A stretch of 37,500 nucleotides of DNA. Origin: Prorocentrum cordatum (lineage: Eukaryota; Sar; Dinophyceae; Prorocentrales; Prorocentraceae). The first letter of the stretch is position 1. Every line of letters starts with the position of its first letter. The stretch lies in NCBI GenBank assembly GCA_963575745.1, contig CAUYUJ010015692.1:57501-95000 (forward strand), read 5' to 3'. Below, in pieces: positions 9,359-18,950 of this stretch. The translations under genes and the position numbers were made by a program. A model generated the notes under the pieces. That model had not been told where the DNA came from. It saw only the letters and a list, made by a program, of their open reading frames with translations, and searched no databases.

Positions 9359-10733
9359 GTGGGAGGATGGTGGCAAGTATATCATCATCATCCAGAGCTC
9401 CACTGGCCTGATGATTTGGGCGAGATACCACCGCAGCCAGCGAGTGAACATGCGAGATCAGTTTTGAAGTCCTTCAGGGCCTCCACGGGGGCAGGGTTCG
9501 ATCAGTGCTCGCCTAGGCTCTCTCTCCTTCTTCCTGGTGGTGCTACTGGGGTCTTGCGTGATATCGCTGGGGCTACCGAAAGACGGTTGGAGTGGCCATC
9601 TGCGTGGATACGTATAGTGTTTATACATTGGCGCCTAGGTGGTGTCAGACCTCCTGAGCTTCTGCACGTCCTGCGCCGTGTCCAGCCTAGGCTTCGGTGG
9701 CCCTTGGTCCACGCGTGGCACAAATCAAAGGTTCAGCGCTTCTGGCGGTCGGTCAAAGGGAGATCGTCAGAGAAGTGCGCGTGGATATCGAGTGCGTGGT
9801 CTGAGTACTCCACTGTCAGAGGGTATGTCTACCGCAACCATTTTGTTCGATCTTAAGGAGGCGTTTGAGTTGGTGCGTCATCACCACTTGATTCAGGCCG
9901 CCATCGAGAGTGGCTTCCCATTATGGATGCTCTGGCCCCTGATTTCCAGGTATCGCATGCCGCGGGTATTGGACGTGCAAGGCATTGCCAGTGATGTGAT
10001 ACGCGTGAAGCAGACCATTCTATCTGGCTGTCATTTTGCAACGGTGGTGCTGCAAATTCTGCTGTTGGGACCTCTGCGTCAAGTGCAATCCAGATTTCGG
10101 CGTGTCATGACGAGTGTCAATGTTAACGACTTCGGCTTGCAACGCAATGGTGCCTCTGATCGTGCTCAGAAGGATCTCGCTGGTGCTGCCAACATGCTTG
10201 CTAGTCTGGTATCTGCGGTGTATGTGAGACTTGCAAGGGATGAGGGCAGGGCTTTCTCCAACTGTATCACTTTACGACGTGGCCTGCTGGGCGTCGCCAC
10301 TGAGCGAAATCCTGGAGTTGACTATTCTGCTGGGCGTGTGCGAGGTAAACCAGTTGCCAAGGCGCGGCTGAGCACTGTCACGGCGAGACGCAAGCGCATG
10401 TCAATGCTCGAATCGGGCAGACCTCGCAGGAAGCTGCTGGCTAGCATGGCGCGTGCTGCCCTTGAAAGCGCTGTAAGCTATGGCGATGCAGTGTTGTGCC
10501 TTAACAGCGGTGAGCTCAACCGGTTACGATCGCTGGCTAGCAAGCTACAAGGCCGTCATCCGAACGGCCGATCCAAAACACTGGCCTTGATGGTTGCACA
10601 GAAAACGGAATTGGATCCAATCTTTCGTGCCACGCGGCCGCCAATCAAATTGACGTCTGCAATGCTGGTGGGGAGAAAGGTTGCCGAGGAGGTCTACCAC
10701 GGTTGCTGTCAATGCCGCTGCTGCTCATGTTGA
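9359..10733 (+). pseudogene. LINE-2 reverse transcriptase
   Basis: The fingers appear first, as SVLKSFRASTGAGFDQCSP and then the LGGVRPPELLHVLRRVQPR block, in the frame ending at 9856. After a frameshift the palm follows in the frame covering 9639-10733. Box A is ILFDLKEAFE (Asp codon at 9849-9851), box B is TILSGCHFATVVLQILLLGPL, and box C is SVNVNDFGLQ near 10113-10140. Box C should read F/Y-x-DD; here the pair is Asn-Asp, so the active site is broken. Downstream RNPGVDYSAGRVRGKP-type and YGDAVLCLNSGELNRLRS-type blocks match the thumb. The domain would copy the element RNA at the nicked target. Confidence 0.8.
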
Positions 10734-11293
10734 AACGCTATCTACGCCGTGGCGTTCTACTCGTGAGCCTTTCTCTGCTGCCGTCGTTACCTTGCACCGA
10801 GTTGGAGTGGTTGTTGAATCGATGACTGCATGGACTCTGCCTGGCGGTTCCACCTTGAACCCCGCCGAGGTCTGCGTCGCAGTCATTCGCAGGGCGCTCC
10901 ATCTCACGTGCACCCGCTGGCAGTCAAAACAAGTTGCCGAGCATCTGAAGTCTCCCTGAGTTTGAGCGCGGTGTCTTAATTCAGCCCATCGTTAAATCCC
11001 TTCGGCCCCAGGCCCCTGCCCAGCAGAGTGCGCGAGTGAGGTCTTGTTTCGTCGGGGGCCACTGGTCGATGCATCGCCAGTGGGCTGCTGGCTACGAGGT
11101 ACAACCTTTCTGCAAAGTCTGTCTGCAGGTGCGTGAGTCTGAAGTAAGTGGCACGCTCTTGCATCGGCATGCCGTTTGTGAGTGTGCTGATTCGAGTAAC
11201 ACTGGCAAAGAACCGCCTTCAAGCCGTTACCAAGGTTCGCCCTTTTTAAACCGAGACTGGTGGCAATGCCAGCCATCGTGCGTCCGCAGATAA
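10681..11293 (+). pseudogene. LINE-2 C-terminal connection and zinc knuckle
   Basis: Frame-shifted continuation of the polyprotein. HVETLSTPWRSTREPF and WTLPGGSTLNPAEV match the connection region. Near 11040-11190 the sequence AAGYEVQPFCKVCLQV...LLHRHAVCEC gives a C-x2-C...H-x-H/C-type knuckle equivalent to that of LINE-1 (near 3450-3500). After this no RNase H motif was found. Confidence 0.6.
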
Positions 11294-12700
11294 TGGACGC
11301 CCACGCCCGTCGCGAGGCTGTTGCTTCCAGGACGCAGGCCAGCGGCAACTCCGGCGGTCCTGCACACCCTCACGCCTCACGTAGAGCACTCTGGTCTGCG
11401 TCGACCCTGAGGCCTGAAAAACAAGAAATGCAAGTCCATCGGATAAATCCGAAGACCTCCACTGCAAATTTAGCAACATGTATCTGTTGCTCCCATTTGC
11501 CAACTCTGCGGTCCATACTATCATGCAAGTCCATCAGCGATGTATTTTGTCCGGACTGACGTCGAATATACACAGCTTGACATCAAGGGAACAAACGAAC
11601 GGACCTCTAACCCGTGACAACTATTGCCCAGAAACTGCGCGAAGCCTCACTATGCCTGGCGGGATTCGTACAGTTGAGTTTCGGCCCGCCCAATCCCTCC
11701 TTATCGGTTCCCTGAGGGTTTTGGTGCGGACCGCACGAAGCACAAATGGAATGGACAAATCCTGCGCCCCCACACACGACCCTGACGGCTGCGAGGGACG
11801 TCGTCTGCGCGTTCCCCACCTCGCATGTGTGACATCTGGCGATGGTTCGTGGTAGCACTATCTACAGTCATGCCACGATGCACCGCAGAGCAAGCACACC
11901 AGACGGAGACGGAAACGGGGACGGACGCCGATGCTGCGGCCGGGAGCGGCCGCGCGCCGCGAGGGGGACGGCGGGGGGGCCGTAGCCCCTAAGATGCGCA
12001 AGTGCATGTTAAGAACTCGAACTTCATGGGCTCACCTGACCCCTGCTCTGTTGCCGGGTTCGAACTTTCTCCAATAGCAGAGGCCTCATCGGATTGCCTT
12101 GTTCTCGGAACCAACCATGATCAGAAATTATCCATGCAAGGGGCGGCCTCGCCAGGTGAATACGACTTGCCATTCTTCGTGTGTTGAAGCAATGGGTCCA
12201 AGCGGTGCCTTTCTCCACGTCTGGATTCGCAACACTTCCATGCACTGTGCCCTCATCCTCGCTCGCTGTCTTCACCTCCGGGTGGCACACCCGAGGCATT
12301 TGTTTTTTTTTTTTGCGTGGCGGCACTGCTGTCTTTGGAACGCCATCTGGCCTGCCTGCACTTCCAACGTGGAGCGCGCGCCATCTGGAACGGGATATGA
12401 TTACTGCTGGATAAAGATTCACACTGAGCGTGCGCTGGCGTCGACGGCTGTTGACGTCAGCGCGGCGATAATCACGCTCAGAATTATGTAGGAAACATGC
12501 AAAGAAGCAGGAGTGATTCCTCTTCCTGGCCCCACACCCGAGGCATCTTTTTGGCTCCAGGAGACGCCGCACGTCAGAGGATGCTGCTCCGTCGGGCCAC
12601 CGTGCCCTCCCAGGGGGTGGCGTGACACCGGGGAGCCGGGCCCGCCGACGGAGCGAAGGCGCCCCAGAGCCAGGTTACCTCAAGTCCTCCTCCCCCCCCT
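11294..12700. other. No gene recognised; possible LINE-2 3' flank
   Basis: Mixed composition, with short open frames on both strands and no recognisable domain. A run of 14 T lies near 12301-12314. The direct repeat GCAAGTCCATC occurs near 11430 and 11524. I see nothing else. Confidence 0.4.
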
Positions 12701-12704
12701 TACA

Positions 12705-13037
12705 CCTCGTCCTCCTCCTCCTCCTCCTCCTCCTCCTCCTCCTCCTCCTCCTCCTGTTTCTTTTGTCCTCCTCCTCCTCCTCCGCCTCCTTCTCCTCCCT
12801 CCTCGCACTCCTGGAGGCCAGGAGGAGGGAGACGTGGAGGAGGGCCTCGAATCGACTCCCTGGACCTGTACCCAAGCGCGTCCTGACCAGAATCGCAAAA
12901 CGAGTCTGACTGTGACCGTGAAGACCCCTGGGATAGGCAGCAAATCTGCGATGGATTTCGAGTAGGAGGAGGAGGAGGAGGAGGAGGAGGAGGAGGAGGA
13001 GGAGGAGGAGGAGGAGGAGGAGGAGGAGAAGGAGGAG
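12705..13037. repeat. (TCC)n and (GGA)n tracts in inverted order
   Basis: TCC triplets at about 12705-12800 face GGA triplets at about 12963-13037 across a 160-bp spacer, another strand-switching pair like the one at 763-1312. Confidence 0.9.
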
Positions 13038-13309
13038 ACCCGAGACCCCAAGAGGCCACCAGTGCCCATGGATACCTACAGAAACCTCCAGAGGCCCGAA
13101 AAGGACCCCAAACGCACAAACGCCTGGACCCCCCACTCCCCCGCCTCGACGATCCTCTTCCTCCTACTCCCCCCCTCCTCGACCATCCATTTCCCTTATC
13201 GATAACGCCAGTCGCACCCCCAGACGTGTCCGTAGGGCGGGCCAGGCGTTTCGTCCGAAACTTCCTCACCGTTTACGATCGTGAAACTTGGAATGTGCAA
13301 CCATTTCCA

Positions 13310-13450
13310 GGATGGAGGTCGGGTGGTTTTCAAAATGTGGCTCTAGCCTTAGCCTTAGCGCCGCGCGCATTCGTTTTTGAAAACGGCAGCAGTTTCAATA
13401 GTGGTGGGCGGGTGGCTTTCAAAATGTAGCTCTCGCCTTGGAAACGCGCG
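13310..13450. repeat. Tandem duplication of a 'GGTGG-TTTCAAAATGT-GCTC' unit
   Basis: Two roughly 90-bp copies share GGGTGG(T/C)TTTCAAAATGT, GCTCT(A/C)GCCTT and GCGCGCATTCGT. A further copy lies in reverse orientation at about 29740-29800, so the unit is dispersed. Confidence 0.6.
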
Positions 13451-13529
13451 CATTCGTCTTGCAAATTTGCAAACATCGAGGACTCGTAGGGTTCCACTGA
13501 CATTTTACTTTGTCAGGCCGCAACAGTCA

Positions 13530-13735
13530 CTTTGATTTGCGGCGTAGAAATCTCAGGAATTGCGTCTTGGCACGATTGAGAGTTCTCAGGCGACTGTGCT
13601 ACAATGGGGCACTTTCGGCAATGTAACTCCTCCAGGGACATACGAAGAGGGAGCCTTACAAGGGGCTTCAGTGCAACATCGTTGATGCGTCTTGGGTTTA
13701 CGCTGGCCCTCCTCCTCCTCCTCCTCCTCCTGCTC
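13530..13735 (-). mobile_element. Dispersed retroposon-like repeat attached to a GGA/TCC tract, copy 1
   Basis: Read on the minus strand, a GGA tract is followed by GTAAACCCAAGACGCATCAACGATGTTGC-like sequence and then a tail with TCGTGCCA-GAACGC and GACTGTTGCGGC-TGAC. The same order occurs at 29278-29660 and, in shorter form, at 30110-30240. The repeated association of the same sequence with a GGA/TCC run suggests that the microsatellite is part of the mobile unit or its target. Confidence 0.6.
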
Positions 13736-13795
13736 GCCAACCGTGTGGTCCTCCTCGGTCCTCCTCCATCCCCCCTGATGCTCTTCCCACCCCCT

Positions 13796-13996
13796 CCCCA
13801 AACAACCGACGTCGTGATTTTTTCACAACGTCGACCCCCAGAGGTCTGGACCCCTTTTCCCGGGACCGGCTTTTCATCCTGGGTCGTTTCCTGACGGTCC
13901 CGAAGCCCGGCGAGGGCCATGGGAGGCCGAGACTGGCGAAAAACTTCCCGCCGTGATCTCTTCACAGCGAGAGGGGCTCTGGGTCCTCCATCCTCC
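13796..13996 (-). mobile_element. Introner-like inverted-repeat element, copy A
   Basis: About 200 bp, sense on the minus strand. It shares with copies B to E a 5' CCCTCTCGCTGTGAAGAGATCACGGCGG-like block, a GGCCTCC core, the GGTCTAGACC-CTCTGGGGGTCGACGT-type block and a terminal GACGTCGG. The GACGTCGTGA/TCACAACGTC arms near 13808-13833 form a hairpin around a T-run. Confidence 0.65.
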
Positions 13997-14205
13997 ATCC
14001 CACCCTCGGCTTCGCCCCCGCCCCGCGGTCCCCCGCCGAGGCTGCTGCTCCGGGAGGCGTGGCGCCACAGAGACGAGCCGCGCCCCGGGGTGCGCTCGCC
14101 CTCCTCTCGCGGGCGCCCGGCCGGGCGGCGCCCGCCGCCGCCGCCGCCGCCGCCCACGGACACCGCAGGGCACCGTCGCTTGGCGGCGGCGCGCGCAAGG
14201 GGGGT
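13997..14205. other. GC-rich stretch with (CCG)n
   Basis: Very GC-rich, with a CCG run near 14133-14155. Several frames are open in both directions, as expected from composition; no motif was recognised. Confidence 0.4.
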
Positions 14206-14360
14206 ATGGGGGAGATTTGGCTTCTTAGAAGGAGGCTGCTTCTCAGAAGGCGCCGGCCTTACACCTGTAGGAAAAGGCCCGCGCCTTCTCGGAGGCAGGG
14301 GTGCTTCGAAGGAGCCTTCCCCCCTCCCCCTGGCCCCCTCTGCGCGTGGCCGAGTCGCGC
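14206..14360 (+). repeat. Dispersed repeat with AGAAGGC motifs, copy 1
   Basis: This is homologous over about 155 bp to 31548-31715. Shared blocks are GGCTTCTTAGAAGG, AGAAGGCGC-GGCC, GCCCGCGCCTTCTCGGAG, GCCTTCCCCCCTCCCCCT and CTGCGCGTGGCCGA. The AGAAGGC/GCCTTCT motif also fills the inverted-repeat element at 26214-26414, so the two may be related. Confidence 0.65.
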
Positions 14361-14430
14361 AGGGCACACCGAAAGGCCGGGCGCACCGCTGCCCCGGCCA
14401 GGCGCCCCAAAGGCACCGTCTCCTGGAGCC

Positions 14431-14574
14431 CGACCCAGGCCCCCTCGCGCTGTGAACAAAATGCGGCGGGAAGCTTTTCGCCATTTTCGGCCTCCGCGGG
14501 GGCCCTCGCCAGGCCCCGGCACCATCAAGAAACGACCCAGGAGGAAAAACGTCACGACGTCGGCGGTCCAGGGA
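14431..14574 (+). mobile_element. Introner-like element, copy E (internally deleted)
   Basis: Plus-sense copy starting CCCGACCCAGGCCCCCTCGCG and ending GACGTCGGCGGTCCAGGG. The GGTCGAGACCTCTGGGGGTC block of copies B and C is missing. It stands opposite copy A, 430 bp away. Confidence 0.6.
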
Positions 14575-14621
14575 GGTAGCTCGGCGGGAGGGGCGCGGAA
14601 GCGCGCGGCGGTTTGCCAGGT

Positions 14622-14765
14622 GGTCGTCGACGTGGTCGCCGTCGTGGTCGTCGCGGTCGTCGTGGTGGAGGTGGTGGTGGTGGAGGTGGTCGTCGTCGTC
14701 GCGGCCGACGTCGTCGTCGCCGTCGTGTTCGTCGCCATCGTTGTCGTCCTCGTCGCGCGCGCCCC
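14622..14765. repeat. GTC/GTG compound trinucleotide repeat
   Basis: GTC, GTG, GAG and GCC triplets alternate over about 140 bp. On the minus strand it reads as an Asp/His run, but this is a repeat translation. Confidence 0.85.
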
Positions 14766-15050
14766 GCTGCTCCTCCTTCGGCCGGCCGTCCTCTGAGCTG
14801 CCGCGGCCGCCGCGGAGCCAGGTCAGCACGCCCCGCGGGGTGCCGCTCCCGAGCGGCATTTCTCCGCGGGGGAGGGGGCTCGGGCCCTGGCGGCGACGAG
14901 AGGGAGGAGGGACGGGGGGAGGGGGCATGCCCTTCTCGGAAGCCTTCGCAAGCTTTTTCGGGGGTCCCTGCACGTGGCCGCACGGCTGGGTTGGCCTCTC
15001 CCCGACGTGTCCGGGGGGTCGACGCTCTGAGAGCGGGGAGGGAAGGGGGA
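14766..15050. other. GC-rich stretch, no gene assigned
   Basis: A minus-strand frame with MPLGSGTPRGVLTWLRGGRG is open here and runs into the trinucleotide repeat. Nothing supports it beyond being open. Confidence 0.35.
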
Positions 15051-15054
15051 GGAT

Positions 15055-15240
15055 GGATATCTCTGGCGACTCGAGAAAACCGCGCTGCATTTTTAGAAGA
15101 AGAGCACATGCCATAAACACATATTTTTCTCGCTCTGCGCGGATCTCTTGGAACTGCGCTGGACCCCCCTCCCTGGCGGAGCGCGCCAGGGGCGGCGCCA
15201 GAGGCGCCGCCAGTGCGCCCCAGTGCGCCGCCAGCGCCCC
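15055..15240. mobile_element. Long-inverted-repeat element family 3, degraded copy
   Basis: Contains the left-arm signature GAAGAAGAGCACATGCCATAAAC, CTCTGCGCGGATCTCTTGG and the GGCGGCGCCAGAGGCGCCGCC centre shared with 16097-16275 and 28387-28570. The right arm is lost. The preceding TGGCGACTCGAGAAAACCGCG recurs at 15838-15858. Confidence 0.6.
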
Positions 15241-15344
15241 AGCTTGCCTCTGTAGGGATCCTGGCGGATTCACTCCCCAATCAGAGCTTGCCTCTGTAGG
15301 GGTCCTAGCGGATGTATATGGTTAGGTGAAAGAAGGCGCCGATT

Positions 15345-15476
15345 TCGGCGGCACGCCCGGGTGCCCGGGTGCCCCTGGGTGCCTGGGTGCCCCCGGATGC
15401 AGGGGTGCCCGGGTACCCGGGTGCCTGGGGGTCCGGGTGCCCGGTTGCCCAGGTGCCCAGATGCCCAGGGGCCGCG
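15345..15476. repeat. GGGTGCCC minisatellite
   Basis: About a dozen degenerate units of 8-11 bp built on GGTGCCCGG. The motif is partly self-complementary (GGGTGCCCGGGTGCCC). Confidence 0.85.
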
Positions 15477-15768
15477 TAGCCCTATAGCCCTATAGCCCTA
15501 TAGCCTTGTAGCCTTATAGCCCTATAGCCCTAATAGCCCTACACTAGCCCTAGAGCCCACTAGCCCTGTAGCCTGATAGCTTTATAGCTCTATAGCCCCA
15601 CAGCCCTATTGGCCTGTAGCCCATATGGCCCTACAGCCTTATAGCCTTATAACACTACAGCCCGATAGCCCTATTATACCTATATCTCCATAATTATGCC
15701 TATAGCCCTACAGTCCTATAGCCCTATGGTCCTATAGCCCTATAGCCCCATAACCCTATAGGCCTAAA
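15477..15768. repeat. TATAGCCC minisatellite
   Basis: About 30 degenerate copies of an 8-10-bp unit (CTATAGCC, with CTGTAGCC and CTTATAGCC variants). It starts directly where the GGGTGCCC array ends. Confidence 0.9.
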
Positions 15769-16096
15769 ACAAAATGATGGGTTTTTCCCCGGTATCATTA
15801 TGTTTATAACGCTTTTTCTTCGATGAATAATTACCTATGGCGACTCGAGAAAACCGCGCCGCATTTGGCTCGTAATTTCCGGTGTCCACCACACATGTTG
15901 AAACACACTTTCCCACCCGCCTTGCCATCGAACGGAACAAACGCCTTGCCTCGGCACCGTGCCTGCACATTGGTTGCAGCTTCGGCTCAAAGGCTTTTTT
16001 TCTGAGGACCCGGGTCCCTCCTTTGAGTCTTGGGCCACGCCCGATTGCCATGGCTCTGCCCCACGGCGCGCCTCGGGCCATTCGGGTGGATCCTCA
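15769..16096. other. Unassigned, with a partial family 3 flank
   Basis: ATGGCGACTCGAGAAAACCGCG at 15837-15858 repeats 15064-15084. No gene was seen. GGCTCAAAG near 15984 was considered as a leader remnant and rejected. Confidence 0.4.
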
Positions 16097-16275
16097 GAGG
16101 AAGGAGAGACGCCGTAAACGTAAACTTTTGGCGCTCCGCGCGGACTTCTTGGATCTGGCCTCCAGGGGCGGCGCCTCTGGCGCCGCCGGGGGGGCCCAGC
16201 GCGGATCCAAGAAATCCGCGCGGAGCGCTCAGAATTTATGTCTATGGCGACTTTTCTTCTTCGGACGCTGCTGGG
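16097..16275. mobile_element. Long-inverted-repeat element family 3, copy 2
   Basis: The left arm (GTAAACTTTTGGCGCTCCGC, GCGGACTTCTTGGATC) and right arm (GATCCAAGAAATCCGCGCGG, AGCGCTCAGAATTTATG) are reverse complements over about 50 bp around a GGCGGCGCCTCTGGCGCCGCC centre that is itself palindromic. The structure is MITE-like; no coding capacity. Confidence 0.75.
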
Positions 16276-16700
16276 CGCCGTGCTGCTGAGCGAGCGGGAG
16301 GGTCTCGTGCCGAGCCTGGCAGGCGTCGGCGTCTGACGCGGGGCTGGACGTGGAGCTGCCGGTCGAGGAGCCGCCACCGAGCTAGAGGGTGCGGGGGGCG
16401 CGTTGAAGAATCCTGTGCGCACCCAGCGCAAGACGAAAACGACTGGCGTGAGGGTTCTGCTGGTGAACAGCGTGGGCGCCGCCAAGAGCATTACTTGCGG
16501 GCCCCCAGGATGTACACCACCACCACCTCTATTCCTCTCCCTTCCTCTTCCCTCATCTTCCTCTCCTCCTTCCTGGGAGAGGGAGGGGGTGCGTGAGGTG
16601 GTGGTGGTGGTGGTGTATACTTTTGGGCCCCGCAGTACTGGGACGGCGGTCGACCCCACTCAGCATGTGGTCATCCCCAACCCGAGGGACAAGTTTGCGC
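16276..16700. other. Unassigned, with a GTGGTG tract
   Basis: Includes CCACCACCACC near 16516 and GGTGGTGGTGGTGGTG near 16597-16613, which could pair. No gene recognised. Confidence 0.35.
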
Positions 16701-18330
16701 ACGCGAGGCCGAAAAGCATCGCGTGGACGGAGCATTGAAGCCCGATGATAAGAGTCGGGACGCGGCCCTCGTAGCCACGAAGCGTCTGATCGCTGGGGGC
16801 GAGCTGAAGGAGGCCGAGGCGCAGTCAGCCAAGACGAAGGGCGGCAAGAAGAGAGAAGCCTCATCTAAGTCGCAGGTGCCTAGCTGGATGTTCAACGGTG
16901 TTGCTCCGATTGGCTCTGGTGGTCTTGACGGTTTCGGAGCCGTTGGACTTTCGGCGGGCCGCTGCAGTGGGCTCCATCGCGTGTCGTGTCTGGCGTTTCT
17001 ACCACTTGGGTTCGGTCTTGTCTGTCGTCTGCCACACGGTTGTCTCTGCCAGCCAGGCCGTGGAAGCTTTCCAGAGCTGCATGGAGTACATGACGAAGTT
17101 GTGCGGGAACGGAGACCTCGAGAAGCTCGCAGGAAACCTGGGCGCATCCACCGTCGTGAGCTACCTGACGTGGATGGCCTGGCCACCAAGGTGCTCCAGA
17201 GACGGCTCGGACTCGGGCAGCGAGGGTGGTAGCGACAGGGGCGAAGGCGAGGTACACTGCCACAAAAGGATTACTGGCAGCGGCGACGAGCCGGATGCGA
17301 CAGATTGCTTCTCGGAGCAGGCGCGGGGACAGGCGGAGTTAGTCTCCGCGACGATCGGCGTGAAGGACAAGTTGCGCGAGGGACGGACTCCACCGAATCA
17401 TTCGGTACTTCCGCCTGCTGAGAGGTCGAGCTCGCCGCCTACGAGGGAACCCACGAATACCGACATCAGCGTCTTCATCCAGAGCCTGAATAAACATGAG
17501 GACGTGGGATCCAAGGACTCGGGCTCGGCTACATACGGCGGGTTCACCAGTAAAGTCTTCGACCAGCAGTGGCTCGTGGGAGAAGCTCGGCACGTCGGGG
17601 ACCGACGGACCCCTTGAGGATCAGATCTTGCAGTTGAGAACGGAGGCCGGCAACCCAAAGGACAGCCTGCTGAGGCTGCTGCCGCAGTGTCGCCCCGTGG
17701 CAGGGGCACCGGTGGCCCCTGTGAAGGCGCGGGTGGCTCCCGCAGTGCTTGCAAGGCGCTGCAGAGACGGGCGCACCGCCCGAGGGGCGTCGCAGGAGTG
17801 GTTCCGCTCGACGGAGCTGCAGCCGACGGCCGCCGCCACTGAGGTGAGCATGTTGGCCGAGGTGCTGGATCGTAGCATGAGCTCAGGCCAGCACCAGGCG
17901 TTGATCAGCAGCTAGGCGGCGTAATTGACGTGTCTTAGCATGCACTCAATCTGGAAGGCCTACGAGGGGATTCACTGCCGTGCCAGCTGGCAGATGCCGA
18001 CGGCGCAGAACAACAGGAAGTGGGGGTCGCAGGTGGACTGGACCATGGTGAAGGAAGACCTGCGCCTGGACGGCGATCGCGAATCGGAGACCTGACGGCT
18101 GACGGGGTGTTGGAGAAGCGCACGCGTCGGGCAGTCCTAGCGAAGCACTTGCAGCAGAGTCGCGACGGGACGACTGGCGACAAAGACGACGAAGTTACGG
18201 CCGTGGTAGCATCGGGTCACGCGCGTGCGAGAGGCACCGTGCCACGACACTCGCGGCGGCTTTCTGGTGCTCGGAGCTTTCGAGTACGACGTCCTGGTCA
18301 GCGAGAACCTGGGGCTGCTGCCGAGGTAGG
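16700..18330 (+). pseudogene. Frame-broken coding relic of unknown family
   Basis: Protein-like stretches follow one another on the plus strand in changing frames. From 16723 there is LKPDDKSRDAALVATKRLIAG and ELKEAEAQSAKTKGGKKREA. Near 17050-17170 come AVEAFQSCMEYMTKLCGNGD and LGASTVVSYLTWM. Near 17460 is NTDISVFIQSLNKHEDVGSK, near 17820 TAAATEVSMLAEVLDRSM, near 17940 MHSIWKAYEGIHCRASWQM, and near 18255-18325 FLVLGAFEYDVLVSENLGLLPR. Charged and hydrophobic residues alternate as in real protein, unlike the surrounding repeats. No catalytic motif is evident; a decayed retroelement polyprotein or multi-frame pseudogene is possible. I do not recognise the family. Confidence 0.4.
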
Positions 18331-18339
18331 TGCGCCAGG

Positions 18340-18950
18340 GCTGGTAAGTGCTGGTGGGTGCACACCGCGCCTCCGTGTGCGGCCTTCTCAACAGCAAGGG
18401 TGCGTGACCTCCGTTCGCAGGAGCACAGGTGGGGCTTGCCCGAGATGGGCGCGAAGAGCCGCGAGAAGCCGCACGGTGGGAACCGCATGGGAAACTGTTG
18501 TGTCTCGTGCGGCGAAGGTGGTGCACCAGTTGGGTATGCCCTTTCCGCGGGGGAACCCCGCTGGGAACTACATCTGCGATGTTCCGCCGTTGGTCGAGAC
18601 CTTGGAGAAGGCGAGCATCTGTGGGGGACCTGGATTACTGCATGTTCGGGGAGGCTTGGAGGGAGCCCACAGCGGTTGTGACGAAGCGTGAACGAGATGA
18701 CGTCCCTGGCGAGGAGGCGCACTGGTGCTTTCTGGAGGTGCTGCTGGACAGATCGCGCGCACCAAAATCCGCGTGGCCGAGACCCGTGTGGAAGGAGGTG
18801 GACTCAGCTGGCGCGTGCTTGAACCTTGAAGTTGTGCAGGGTCTACGCGGAAATCGTTCGACGTCCGAAGCCTACGTGGGATTCCATACCGACGGGTGCC
18901 AGGCCGAGACTCAAAGGGACGGCGCATGAAGGCGCATACATGTGGTGAAA
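18340..18950 (+). pseudogene. Continuation of the relic with a C-x-F-G-x-x-W-R-x-P-T block
   Basis: Plus-strand fragments include NYICDVPPLVETLEKASICGG (near 18565-18625). After a +1 shift they continue as DLDYCMFGEAWREPTAVVT (near 18628-18685), then EEAHWCFLEVLLDRSRAPKS-like sequence. The C-M-F-G...W-R-x-P-T arrangement looks like a conserved block of a larger polyprotein, but I cannot name the family with certainty. Stops and shifts occur at least every 100 codons. Confidence 0.35.

Larger units (their letters stand above)
6639..11300 (+). mobile_element. Decayed non-LTR retrotransposon with relict spliced leader (LINE-2)
   Basis: The order on the plus strand is relict spliced leader, coiled-coil ORF1, endonuclease, linker, reverse transcriptase, thumb and zinc knuckle. 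The 5' end is apparently complete because the leader is present. The RNase H found in LINE-1 was not found after the knuckle, so the 3' end is probably truncated or rearranged near 11.3 kb. Several frameshifts, a stop and a nested inverted-repeat element make it inactive. Codon use is less GC-rich than in LINE-1, suggesting a different subfamily. Confidence 0.85.

Noticed and set aside
13513-15273. 586-codon minus-strand open frame
   Set aside because: It passes through at least five distinct dispersed repeats and a trinucleotide array in one frame; high GC content is enough to keep it open.
15477-15768. Telomere-like repeat
   Set aside because: The TATAGCCC unit is degenerate and unlike TTTAGGG-type telomere repeats; it is internal.
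15972-15990. Spliced-leader-like GCAGCTTCGGCTCAAAG
   Set aside because: Only GGCTCAA agrees; chance matches of this length are expected.
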